From the NCBI RefSeq assembly GCF_027012695.1, contig NZ_JALUYR010000057.1, positions 1 through 64,000 of the forward strand: a DNA stretch of 64,000 nt, in the 5' to 3' direction. Made by a program: the position numbers and the translations under genes. Shown here piece by piece: positions 1 to 10,200 of this stretch. Position 1 is the stretch's first letter, and every line of letters starts with the position of its first letter. This stretch comes from Thermococcus sp. (GTDB lineage Archaea; Methanobacteriota_B; Thermococci; Thermococcales; Thermococcaceae). The notes under the pieces were generated by a model, which worked only from the letters and a program-made list of their open reading frames with translations, was not told where the DNA came from and ran no database searches.

Positions 1-711
1 AAGTCCCAGCTCAAGGGAGCCCTTTATGGCCGCACTCTCGTCGCTGACCGGCTGGTAACCCTTCTCCGTAAACGTCTTGAGCGTGGTCTCGCTGAACTCA
101 AGCTCGTTCACGTTTAGAAACTTCGCCCCGAGCTTATCAAGAAACTCGGCATACCACTTCATCCTCTCGAACTGGCCCGGAACGGAGGGAATCTCGCCAC
201 CAACGTCCCAGTCGAAGTCGAAGGCGTTCTTTATGTTCTCTATTTCAATCTCGAAGAGCTTTGAGTTTGGGTTGAAAAGGTCGGGATGAAAGCGTATCTC
301 ATCTAAGCCGGCATCGTAGAGCTTTTCGAGGTTCTTTTTTGTGGCCAGAGCGCCTGTGGTATAGAGGTGGACGTGGAAGTCCTCTCCAAAGGCCTCCTTT
401 AGGGCCCTGATGTATTCAACGGTCCTGTTAAGCCTCGCCATCGGGTCACCGCCGGTCACCCCGGCCCCCTTGGCCTCCTGAAGGATTGCTTCCTCGATGA
501 TGTCATCAACGCTTTTCACGGGTCTCTCGTTGGCGTAAACAACATCCTCTCTCCTCCAAGGGCTCAGGGGGCAGTAGAAGCAGTCCCTCGGGCATGCACC
601 TGTAGTAAAGAGGACGAGCTTCTCCCCCCTGACGCAGAGCTGACAGCCCCTCGGCAGCTCGCGAACGGCGTATGAGAAGTACGGTGTCTCCCAAACCAAA
701 GTTCTCACCAT
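1..711 (-). CDS. Radical SAM protein, 3' end outside window
   Basis: The visible 237 codons begin at ATG 711 and run off the left edge, so the C-terminus is missing. Residues 40, 44 and 47 form the CX3CX2C motif (CPRDCFYC) that binds the radical SAM 4Fe-4S cluster. Two further cysteines at 23 and 26 (CQLC) precede it and could hold a second metal site. The motif GVTGGDP follows, a typical SAM-binding GGE/GGDP variant, and then a TIM-barrel-like stretch. The substrate cannot be told from sequence. The gene is divergent from rnp2 with only 50 bases between start codons. The second codon is GTG, which is an alternative start because GGTGG lies directly upstream of the ATG. The family is certain; the function is unknown. 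Confidence 0.85.
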   Translation of the reverse strand, partial: MVRTLVWETPYFSYAVRELPRGCQLCVRGEKLVLFTTGACPRDCFYCPLSPWRREDVVYANERPVKSVDDIIEEAILQEAKGAGVTGGDPMARLNRTVEYIRALKEAFGEDFHVHLYTTGALATKKNLEKLYDAGLDEIRFHPDLFNPNSKLFEIEIENIKNAFDFDWDVGGEIPSVPGQFERMKWYAEFLDKLGAKFLNVNELEFSETTLKTFTEKGYQPVSDESAAIKGSLELGL

Positions 712-729
712 CCACCAGCTTTTGGAAGG

Positions 730-740
730 CCTTAAAAAGG
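730..740. promoter_or_regulatory. Symmetric TATA element shared by divergent genes
   Basis: CCTTAAAAAGG sits midway between the divergent starts at 711 (minus) and 762 (plus). Read on either strand it resembles an archaeal TATA box. It lies about 19-22 bases from each start codon edge, so both transcripts would be leaderless or nearly so. No second TATA-like sequence is visible in the 50-base gap. Confidence 0.5.
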
Positions 741-761
741 TTGGCGGGCAGAGTTGGGAAC

Positions 762-1124
762 ATGAGGGAGAAACCAAAGTACCTGCCGCCCACACTAAGG
801 GACAAGCACCGCTACATAGCCTTCCAGCTGATCGGAGAGAGACCGTTTAGGGGAGACGAGGTGAGGGAGGCAATATGGGAGGCCAGCCTCTCAACTCTCG
901 GAGTTCTCGGCTCGGCAAAGGCAAAGCCCTGGTTCATAAAATTCAACGAGAGGAGCCAGACAGGAATAGTCAGGGTCGACAGGAAGCACGTGGAGGAACT
1001 CCGCCTCGCCCTGACACTGGTCACGGAGATAAACGGCTCAAAGGCGATCTTCAGAACGCTCGGAGTTTCAGGGACGATAAAAAGGCTGAAGAGGAAATTT
1101 TTAGCCGAATACGGCTGGCGTTAG
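762..1124 (+). CDS. rnp2: Ribonuclease P protein component 2 (Pop5)
   Basis: A 120-residue protein matching archaeal Pop5/Rnp2, a protein subunit of RNase P that matures the 5' ends of tRNA together with the catalytic RNA. The N-terminal block [19 protein letters not shown] and the following alpha-beta fold are characteristic, and length is normal for the family. I start at ATG 762 rather than at an upstream in-frame ATG because family homology begins there and a TATA box lies about 25 bases upstream, giving a leaderless mRNA. Its stop overlaps the stop of convergent glgA by four bases. The RNA partner is also in this window, on the minus strand near 26.7 kb. Confidence 0.93.
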   Translation: MREKPKYLPPTLRDKHRYIAFQLIGERPFRGDEVREAIWEASLSTLGVLGSAKAKPWFIKFNERSQTGIVRVDRKHVEELRLALTLVTEINGSKAIFRTLGVSGTIKRLKRKFLAEYGWR

Positions 1125-2473
1125 CGGAGGAAGGACATCGCCCTGTCAACTTCGTTGAGATAGACCTTAACGTATCTCTCGCAGGCTTTTCTCCACGTGA
1201 AGTCCTCCCTCGCGCGCCTCTTCCCATTATCCCTGAGCCTGGCTAGAGTTTCCCCGTCGAGGTTCTTGGCCCTCATCATCGCAGTTGCCAGCGCGAATGC
1301 ATCCCCCGGCGGAACGAGAAGCCCCGTAGCGTTTTTCGGGTCGGCGTTCAGGTCGATTATCGTGTCCTTAAGCCCACCAACGGAACTGGCTATTGGAAGG
1401 GCCCCGAGGCACATGGCCTCGAGCTGGACGAGGCCAAAGGGTTCGAAGTAGGACGGAATTACCACAAAGTCCACCGAGCCGTAAAGCTCGCGGACGTTCG
1501 TCCTGGAGAGGAGTTCCGTTACCACGCTGACGTTCTCCGGGAAGCGGTTCTCAACTTCTTTCGCCCACCTCTCCAGCTCGGGGTCGCCCTTCCCAATAAT
1601 CAGGAAGCGCATATCGCCGAATGACGGGTCGGTCGAGAGCATCTCTATCGCCCTGAGGAGTGTATCCACCCCTTTCTGCGCCCTGTCGAAGCGTCCTATG
1701 AACATGAAAGCCTTTCCATCGGAGAGACCGAAGCGCTCTAAGATGAGCCTCCTCCGCTCCTCCCTCGGAAGGTTCGCATTTTCGAGAAGATCTTCGTTCC
1801 AGAAGGAGCAGTCTATGCCGTTGAAGACGTGCGTAACTTTCCCCTCGAAGTTCCGGAAGAAATCCCACTCCTCCCACAGGTAGCTCCTGCTTACCGTTGT
1901 GACCACATCGGCTACGTAGCAGGCGGTGTGCTCCGGGTCTACCTCGGGATAGGGAGCAAGCTCACCGAGGTTTGCCTCGTGGAAGTATTCCGCTGAAATC
2001 CTCGCCCTGTTGAGCCTGTGGACGGTGAAGACTGCCCTAACTTGGAAGTACTTTTTGAGTAACCCGAGGGCAAAAACGGTGTGCCAGTCGTGGGCGTGAA
2101 CTACATCCGGTCTGAACTCGCCGATGATGCCGTTGAGGAGAGCGGCGGAGGCCTTTCCAAAGAGAAGGGCCTTTCTCAGCAGCTCCTCCCAGCCCGGGCC
2201 GTAGACGTCGGGCTCACTCAGAAGTCCTCCAGCGAGGGAGTAAACGGTAACACCCTTTTCCTCACGCCTTCGGACTTCGACCTCAACTGTCCCGCCAAAA
2301 TCGGCTATTCTAAAGCTCTTCACAGGCTTTCCAAGGTTTCTCCCATGGTCTGGAGTGATGACGATGACCTCGTGGCCGAGTTCTACAAGCCCCTCGGCTG
2401 TGCTCGTTATCGCCTCGGCTAGCCCACCGACCTTGACGGGCAGGTACTCAAAGCCGAGCATGAGAATTCGCAT
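1121..2473 (-). CDS. glgA: Glycogen synthase, GT5 family
   Basis: A 450-residue GT-B glycosyltransferase that elongates alpha-1,4-glucan from a nucleotide-activated glucose in the cytoplasm. The N-terminus [21 protein letters not shown] holds the K-x-G-G-L nucleotide-sugar motif. The C-terminal domain has the [11 protein letters not shown] segment, with the conserved E-x7-E donor-site pattern, followed by SSVGGLKD. The size fits the short archaeal enzymes known from Pyrococcus, which accept UDP- and ADP-glucose. ATG 2473 is preferred over an upstream frame-open start because GGGTGG precedes it with good spacing. It lies 32 bases downstream of the Tgr gene on the same strand and is probably co-transcribed with it, so glycogen synthesis would follow the sugar regulator. 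Confidence 0.92.
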   Translation of the reverse strand: MRILMLGFEYLPVKVGGLAEAITSTAEGLVELGHEVIVITPDHGRNLGKPVKSFRIADFGGTVEVEVRRREEKGVTVYSLAGGLLSEPDVYGPGWEELLRKALLFGKASAALLNGIIGEFRPDVVHAHDWHTVFALGLLKKYFQVRAVFTVHRLNRARISAEYFHEANLGELAPYPEVDPEHTACYVADVVTTVSRSYLWEEWDFFRNFEGKVTHVFNGIDCSFWNEDLLENANLPREERRRLILERFGLSDGKAFMFIGRFDRAQKGVDTLLRAIEMLSTDPSFGDMRFLIIGKGDPELERWAKEVENRFPENVSVVTELLSRTNVRELYGSVDFVVIPSYFEPFGLVQLEAMCLGALPIASSVGGLKDTIIDLNADPKNATGLLVPPGDAFALATAMMRAKNLDGETLARLRDNGKRRAREDFTWRKACERYVKVYLNEVDRAMSFLR

Positions 2474-2505
2474 GGAACCACCCCGGTTGGCAAAAGAATG
2501 AGAAA

Positions 2506-3528
2506 TCACTCGAGGAGGATGAACTTCTCGCCCTCAACGTCCTCAAAGTAGCTGCCTATCCCGCCGACCTTAAGCTCCCTGCCGTCGTAGCGGAAGGTGA
2601 TGTTGGCTGTAAGGGGTGTGTACTCGTAATCCACGATGGTTCCGCTCAGCGTTACGACCTCCTTTGTGTCTATCATCCTCCCGATGATCTCCGCCTTCCT
2701 TGGAAGTCCCGCGAACTTGAGGACTGTTATAAGGGTCCTTATGTTGACGAGGGCGAGGGGCTTTGGCAGCTTCCCGTAGTCGAGGGGCTTTACGATCTCG
2801 CTGTTGTCGAAGTATATGGTGTAGAACCAGTGCATGTAGTTCTGGATTATCTTGGGGCTCTTGGCCCAGAAGGAGTAGAACTTCTCGCGACGCCTGTCCT
2901 TGGGAAGAGCGCCGAAGAAGAGGGCATAGTTTATGTCGCCTATTATCCAGCTGGCCATGAGCCAGGGGGCACCGCCGGTCCTGGCGAGAATTATGTTGTC
3001 TCCCCTCAACCAGTCCGGGATTTCCTCAAAGTTGCTGACTATGACGAAGAGAACATCCTTCCTCGCGCGGATCTCGCTCTTGAGGAGCTTGAGGAACTCG
3101 AAGGGCGTGTTGATCAGAACCTCGTGCTTGGCGGTCCTTATGACGTACTCCGCCCTCTCGACGGTGTTGTCGAAACCCTGAATCGTCCATATCTCGGGCA
3201 GATCCTCACCGTGAACCTCGCGGTAGAGGTCGAGGAACGCTTCCTTAAGGTTCTCAATGTCCTCTATGAAGTCCTCCTTTATCTTCTCGAGCACGACCTC
3301 CGGGTTGACGGGCTTGTAGAGCCTCGGAGAACCCTGCATGACATCAACGAAACCCTTCCTGTGGAGCGAGCTGAGAACGTCGTAAACGCGCGTGTGGGGA
3401 ATGCCGCTCTCCTTCGTTATATCCGTTGCCTTGCTCGGGCCCAGCTTGAGAAGGGTTATGTAGGCCAAACTCTCATACTTGGTGAGACCGAGCCTTTGGA
3501 GTTTTTCTATTATCTCGTCCTCGTGCAT
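2506..3528 (-). CDS. tgr: TrmB-family glycolytic regulator Tgr/TrmBL1
   Basis: A 340-residue TrmB-family regulator. The N-terminal winged helix (about residues 5-75, with LGLTKYESLAYITLL and the recognition region GIPHTRVYDVLSSL) is followed by a coiled-coil linker and the TrmB sugar-binding C-terminal domain. The short linker between HTH and effector domain and the neighbouring mal genes identify it as the TrmBL1/Tgr orthologue. In Thermococcales this protein binds TATCAC-N5-GTGATA; it represses glycolytic and maltodextrin genes and activates gluconeogenic ones, with maltotriose or maltose lowering binding. GGAGG lies ahead of ATG 3528. It leads an operon with glgA and is divergent from malE. 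A partial copy of its own binding motif lies in its promoter. Confidence 0.93.
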   Translation of the reverse strand: MHEDEIIEKLQRLGLTKYESLAYITLLKLGPSKATDITKESGIPHTRVYDVLSSLHRKGFVDVMQGSPRLYKPVNPEVVLEKIKEDFIEDIENLKEAFLDLYREVHGEDLPEIWTIQGFDNTVERAEYVIRTAKHEVLINTPFEFLKLLKSEIRARKDVLFVIVSNFEEIPDWLRGDNIILARTGGAPWLMASWIIGDINYALFFGALPKDRRREKFYSFWAKSPKIIQNYMHWFYTIYFDNSEIVKPLDYGKLPKPLALVNIRTLITVLKFAGLPRKAEIIGRMIDTKEVVTLSGTIVDYEYTPLTANITFRYDGRELKVGGIGSYFEDVEGEKFILLE

Positions 3529-3563
3529 GCTAAAACCTCCGGATTTTTCACTCGGGAGAGTTT

Positions 3564-3603
3564 AGTCATCTGTGGTGATACTCCGACGGAAGGTGTATAA
3601 AAC
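3564..3603 (-). promoter_or_regulatory. tgr promoter with half Tgr motif
   Basis: On the minus strand a TATA box (GTTTTATAC, about 3595-3603, with CGAAA as a BRE-like element upstream) is followed by TATCAC-CACAG-ATGACT at 3580-3564. The first half-site is a perfect match to the Tgr motif; the second matches only at its TGA core. Position downstream of TATA suits weak autorepression. This is inference from motif position. Confidence 0.5.
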
Positions 3604-3707
3604 TTTCGGGTTCAAATGGCAGTCCCCCGTTGCGGGCTTTGATGCACTTTTATATACACGCCATGCTGGTGTGGACACCTCTATCGGCCCTGAACAGAAA
3701 AGCGCAA

Positions 3708-3732
3708 GATATATATATCACTGCCAATGATA
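3708..3732 (+). promoter_or_regulatory. malE promoter: TATA box with TGM operator
   Basis: A TATA-like run (GATATATATA, 3708-3717) overlaps TATCAC-TGCCA-ATGATA at 3716-3732. This matches the Thermococcales glycolytic motif TATCAC-N5-GTGATA at 11 of 12 defined positions. A further TATCAC half-site follows at 3736-3741. The predicted transcription start is about 3740, and the malE ATG at 3766 has GGTGAT as ribosome-binding site at 3754-3759. A motif on the downstream side of TATA is the arrangement known for Tgr-repressed genes. A second TATA-like sequence (TTTTATATAC, about 3648-3657) lies farther upstream. Confidence 0.75.
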
Positions 3733-3762
3733 CTGTATCACCAGACCAAGGCGGGTGATTGA

Positions 3763-5076
<1,314 letters not shown>

Positions 5077-5111
5077 GCGCTCTCTTCTCCCCCTTTTTGG
5101 AGGGTTTTGCA

Positions 5112-6017
5112 ATGAAAAAAACAACGACGATCGCCCTGTTCCTCATACTGCCGGGGATGGCCGCCTTCCTGTTCTTCAACCTGTGGCCGATAATCTACTC
5201 GATTTATTTAGCGTTCACCAACGCCCAGCTCGGCAACTTCCCGGTGTACAATCCAGAGAGCTCGGTTGGACCCCTCAGGTTCGTTGGTCTCGAGAATTTC
5301 CGCTGGGTTCTGGAGAACGAGGGTTTCAGAGAGGCCTTCAAGTGGACGTGGATATTCGTATTCACCAGCGTTACCCTCAAGGTTTCAGCCGGAATCTTCC
5401 TGAGCCTGCTCTACAACAGCAGGTACGTTAAGGGAAAAACCATCTATCGCTCGCTCCTGATAATACCCTGGGCGCTGCCGCTCCTCTTCTCGGTCACCGT
5501 GTGGAAGTTCATGTTCGACCCGATCTTCGGGCCCATAAACCAGCTTCTAAAATCCATCGGGGTAAGCAATCCTCCCAACTGGATCAACGACCCCCTCTGG
5601 GCCTTCGTGGCGCTCAACGTAATAGAGGTCTGGCTGGCTTACCCCTTCATGATCACCGTCATAACCGCCGCCCTCCAGTCGGTTCCCGAGACCCTCGTCG
5701 AGGCGGCGATAATAGACGGCGCGAACTACTGGCAGAGGATAAGGCACGTGGTTCTTCCGATAGTCGGCAAGCCCATAGCCTTCGCGACGATACTGACGAG
5801 CGCGGCCAGCTTCCAGTACTTCATGGTGCCCTACATCTACAATGCAGGCCTCTTCGAGAACAAGTTCCTCCTGCTCTACGGCTTCCGGAAGGCCTTCGGT
5901 GCCAATCCCCACTACGGAAGGGCCTCCGCGGTCATGGTCATAGCCACGCTGATACTGGCGGTCTATATGTACGTCAACGTCAGGATAACAAAGCTCCAGG
6001 AGGGTGCCAGGGGATGA
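5112..6017 (+). CDS. malF: Maltodextrin ABC permease MalF
   Basis: A 301-residue inner permease of the maltodextrin importer with six predicted membrane segments. It carries the EAA coupling loop (VEAAIIDGANYWQRI, about residues 198-212) that contacts the ATPase. ATG 5112 is chosen over ATG 5097 because TTGGAGG lies just upstream and translation from 5112 gives the usual short MKKTTTIAL cytoplasmic start. Its stop codon overlaps the malG start by four bases, pointing to translational coupling. It lacks the long periplasmic P2 loop of enterobacterial MalF. Confidence 0.92.
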   Translation: MKKTTTIALFLILPGMAAFLFFNLWPIIYSIYLAFTNAQLGNFPVYNPESSVGPLRFVGLENFRWVLENEGFREAFKWTWIFVFTSVTLKVSAGIFLSLLYNSRYVKGKTIYRSLLIIPWALPLLFSVTVWKFMFDPIFGPINQLLKSIGVSNPPNWINDPLWAFVALNVIEVWLAYPFMITVITAALQSVPETLVEAAIIDGANYWQRIRHVVLPIVGKPIAFATILTSAASFQYFMVPYIYNAGLFENKFLLLYGFRKAFGANPHYGRASAVMVIATLILAVYMYVNVRITKLQEGARG

Positions 6018-7264
6018 TGGGACGGAGAAAGGGCGAGGTCATCAAGAGCTTCGCCCTCACGCTGCTGGCGATACTGATAATGTTCATCATCCTCTTTCCG
6101 GTGTACTACATCTTCACGGTCTCTATAAGCCCCGGCTCAACGCTCGCGACGACGGAGTTCCACCTGATACCGAGGAACGTCAGCCTCGACTCCTACCGGG
6201 AGGTGCTCTTCGGATTCTCGGGCAGCAAACTCAGCGAGGACTTCAGGGGGACGATAGAGGGAAGCGCCCACCTTCAGGAGGGCAGGCTCTACGTGGTGCA
6301 GGGGATCATTAGGGGTGAGGTGAAGTACGGGCCGTTCACAGGCATGACCTTTGAGGTGCCGGCGAAGGGACTCATCTTCGACGTCCAGAGCCGGGAGAAC
6401 GCCCAGGGGAAGCTGGAAGGGAAGGTGAGTGGACTCTTCATCCTCACGAGGGTCAACGAGGACGGGACAATAGGCTTCGGCCTGCTGAGGAACGTCACCC
6501 TCACGGGCGGAAAAATAGAGAACACCGGGGTCTCCGGTAGGATGGAGAGGTACGCGGTGATCAGGAACGCTGGAACGGTGCACTTCACGAACATCGGCAA
6601 GTTCATCAACTCGAAGTTCTTCGGCTACCTCAGGAACAGCCTATTCATAGCTGCCCTCACCGTGCTGCTAACCCTGCTCTTCGTCGTCCCGGCGGCCTAT
6701 GCATTCTCGCGCATGAAGTTCTTCGGGAGGGAGCACGTGCTCTACTTCTACCTGATGTTCACGCAGGTCGCGGGGGGTCTCGGAATAGCCGGCCTCATAG
6801 CGCTCTACGGCATGATCGTCAGGCTCGGCCTCTACGATAAACTGCCGGTACTGGCCTTCATCTACGCCTCCGGAAGCGTTCCCTTCAACACCTGGCTTCT
6901 CAAGGGCTACATCGACTCCATAAGCCCGGACTTTGACGAGGCGGCTTTAGTGGACGGAGCGGGCTACCTTCAGATAATCAGGTACGTCCTGCTACCGATG
7001 GCACTGCCGGGAATAGCGACCGTTGCGATATTTTCGTTTATAGGCGGCTGGACTGAGTTCATCCTCGCGAGTCTGCTCCTCCAGCAGGAGCACCAGCCGC
7101 TTTCGGTCTGGATATACACCCTGCTGGGCGGCATTGGAAGGGGGATCGACTGGAGCTACTTCGCGGCAGCGGCTCTGCTCTTTGCCCTGCCAGTGTTCGT
7201 GACCTTCATGCTGGCCCAGAACTACATAAAGAGTGGCCTCACCGTTGGAGGCCTGAAGGAATGA
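6014..7264 (+). CDS. malG: Maltodextrin ABC permease MalG with inserted domain
   Basis: A 416-residue permease; MalG proteins are normally near 280 residues. Residues 1-38 give the first membrane segment, and the usual post-TM1 sequence with SLDSYREVLFG ends near residue 69. About 130 extra residues (roughly 71-199) then precede KFFGYLRNSLFIAAL, where the standard MalG core resumes. The EAA loop is at about 309-323 (DEAALVDGAGYLQII). The insert lies outside the membrane by topology. It is rich in beta-type sequence with alternating Gly and hydrophobic residues and has no recognisable enzyme motif. The reading frame is intact throughout. ATG 6014 overlaps malF; ATG 6017 is an equivalent alternative. 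Confidence 0.88.
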   Translation: MMGRRKGEVIKSFALTLLAILIMFIILFPVYYIFTVSISPGSTLATTEFHLIPRNVSLDSYREVLFGFSGSKLSEDFRGTIEGSAHLQEGRLYVVQGIIRGEVKYGPFTGMTFEVPAKGLIFDVQSRENAQGKLEGKVSGLFILTRVNEDGTIGFGLLRNVTLTGGKIENTGVSGRMERYAVIRNAGTVHFTNIGKFINSKFFGYLRNSLFIAALTVLLTLLFVVPAAYAFSRMKFFGREHVLYFYLMFTQVAGGLGIAGLIALYGMIVRLGLYDKLPVLAFIYASGSVPFNTWLLKGYIDSISPDFDEAALVDGAGYLQIIRYVLLPMALPGIATVAIFSFIGGWTEFILASLLLQQEHQPLSVWIYTLLGGIGRGIDWSYFAAAALLFALPVFVTFMLAQNYIKSGLTVGGLKE

Positions 7265-7273
7265 GGTGGTAAC

Positions 7274-10200
7274 ATGAAGCGGGTGGTTGCCCTTTTCCTT
7301 ACAATTTTGGTTGCCGGAAGCATACTCGGAGTTAACCTCAGGACCGTTGGCGCGGCCGAGCCGAAGCCGCTCAACGTCATAATAGTGTGGCACCAGCACC
7401 AGCCCTACTACTACGACCCGGTCCAGGACGTCTACACGAGGCCCTGGGTCAGGCTTCACGCGGCGAACGACTACTGGAAGATGGCCCACTACCTGAGCCA
7501 GTATCCGGACGTGCACGTCACGATAGACCTCTCGGGCTCGCTGATAGCTCAAATAGCCGACTACATGAAGGGAAAGAAGGACACGCTCCAGATCATAACC
7601 GGGAAGATAGCGAACGGCGAACCCCTAACCGTTGACGAGAAGTGGGCGATCCTCCAGACCCCGGGAGGGTTCTTTGACCACACGATACCCTGGAACGGGG
7701 AGCCTATAACCGACCCGAACGGCAACCCGATAAGGGACTTCTGGGACAGGTACACCGAGCTGAAGGAAAAGATGCTCCAGGCCAAGGCCAAGTACGCGAA
7801 CCTACCTCTCGAGGAGCAGAAGGTAGCGGTCACCAACGAGTTCACGGAGCAGGACTACATCGATCTGGCGGTTCTCTTCAACCTCGCCTGGATAGACTAC
7901 GGCTACATCATGAGCGACCCGAAGCTCAAGGCCCTCTACAAGAAAGTCGATGAGGGCGGCTACACGAGGGAGGACGTGAAGACCGTTTTGAACGCCCAGC
8001 TCTGGCTCCTCAACCACACCTTCGAGGAGCACGAGAGGATAAACTACCTCGTGGACCCGTCGAGAAACGTCGAGGTTACGGTAGTTCCCTACGCCCACCC
8101 CATAGGCCCGATACTCAACGACTTCGGCTGGGAGAAGGACTTCGATGAGCACGTCAAGAAGTCCGGCGAGCTTTACAAAGGGTACCTCGGCGGCGGAAAG
8201 GCGGTTCCGAAGGGGGGATGGGCGGCCGAGTCGGCTCTCAACGACAGGACCCTCGAGATACTCGCCGAAAACGGCTGGACCTGGGTCATGACGGACCAGC
8301 TCGTCCTCGACAGGCTCGGCGTCGAGAAGACCACCGGGAACTACTACAGGCCCTGGGTGGCCGAGTTCAACGGAAAGAGGATATACCTCTTCCCGCGCGA
8401 TCACGCGCTCAGCGACAGGGTTGGCTTCACCTACGGCGGCATGAACCAGTACCAGGCCGTTGAAGACTTCGTCAACGAGCTCCTCAAGATCCAGAAGGAG
8501 AACTACGACGGTTCACTCGTCTACGTGGTAACGCTCGACGGTGAGAACGCCTGGGAGCACTACCCCTACGACGGCAGGCTCTTCCTCACCGAGCTCTACA
8601 GAAAGCTCGAGGAGCTCCAGGAGAGGGGCCTCATAAGGACGGTTACACCGAGCGAGTACATCAAGCTCTACGGCGACAAGGCCAACAAGCTCACCCCCAG
8701 GATGATGGAGCGCCTCGACCTCACCGGCGACAGGGTGAAGGCACTCCTCAGGGCCCGGAGCCTCGGGGAGCTCTACGACATGATCGGAGTTAAGGAGGAG
8801 ATGCAGTGGCCAGAGAGCAGCTGGATAGACGGGACACTATCGACATGGATAGGCGAGCCGCAGGAGAACTACGGCTGGTACTGGCTCTACCAGGCCAGGA
8901 AGAACCTGATGGAGCACAAAGGAGAGATGAGCCGGGCGGACTGGGATAACGCCTATGAGTACCTGCTGAGAGCTGAGGCAAGCGACTGGTTCTGGTGGTA
9001 CGGAAGCGACCAGGACAGCGGGCAGGACTACAGCTTCGACCGCTACCTGAAGACCTACCTCTACGAGATGTACAGGCTCGCTGGAGTGAAGCCTCCGAGC
9101 TACCTCTACGGAAACTACTACCCCGATGGACAGCCCTATCAGAAGCTCGGTCCCGTCGGACTCAAGAAGGGCGAGATCAAGAGATACTCCAGCCTCTCGC
9201 CGAAGGCCAGCAACGTGAGCGTTTACTTCGATAAGGATGGCATGCACTTCGTCCTGACCGGCAACGTGGACGAGTTCGAGGTGAGCCTGTACGAGGCCGG
9301 GAAGCGCGTCGGCAACACCTTCACCCTTCTCCAGAAGAGGCCCGACGAGCTGAGGTTCTCCCTCTGGCCCTACTCGGCGGACAGCGTCGGCCTCATGATA
9401 ACCAAGCACATCGTTTACAGGGACGGGAAGGCGGAAATCTACAACTCCACCAACTACGAGGGAAGCAAGAAGCTCGGAGAGCTGACCGTTGAGAAGAGCG
9501 GGAACACCGTTGACGTAACGGTTCCCTTTGAGTACATCGAGACCCCCAACGACTTCTACTTTGCGACCTCGACCGTTGATAACGGCAACCTCGAGATCAT
9601 AACGACCCCCGTCGAGCTCAAGCTCCCCACCGAGGTCAGGGGAGTCGTCATAGCAGAGGTAAAGGACCCGGAGGAGGACGACCATGGGCCTGGAACCTAC
9701 ACCTACCCGACGGACGAGGTCTTCAAGCCCGGCGTCTTTGACCTCCTCGAGTTCAAGCTCCTCGAGCAGACGGATTCCTACATCATGCAGTTCAAGTTCA
9801 AGGATCTCGGTGGCAACCCGTGGAACGGACCCAACGGCTTCAGCCTGCAGATCATTGAAGTCTACCTTGACTTAAGGGACGGTGGAAACAGCTCGGCCAT
9901 AAAGATGTTCCCGGACGGACCGGGAGCGAACGTCAACCTTGACCCCGACCACCCGTGGGACGTTGCCTTCAGGATTGCCGGCTGGGACTACGGAAACCTG
10001 ATCGTCCTCCCAAACGGGACAGTGATCCAGGGTGAGATGGGGATCTCAGCCGATCCCTCGACCAACACCATAGTCGTGAGGGTGCCCAAGAAGTACATCC
10101 AGATAAAGGAGGACTACGGCCTCTGGGGAGACGTCCTCACAGGCTCGCAGGATGGCTACGGGCCGGACAAATGGAGGCCTGTGGCGGTCGAGGCGGAACA

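Noticed and set aside
5501-6013. Open frame extending malG upstream by about 170 codons
   Set aside because: The extra part overlaps malF in another frame and reads as Arg/Pro-rich antisense-like sequence; membrane protein sequence begins at 6014.
6224-6610. MalG insert as assembly error or foreign DNA
   Set aside because: Frame, base composition and codon use are continuous with the flanks, and no direct repeats border it; a genuine domain insert is more likely.
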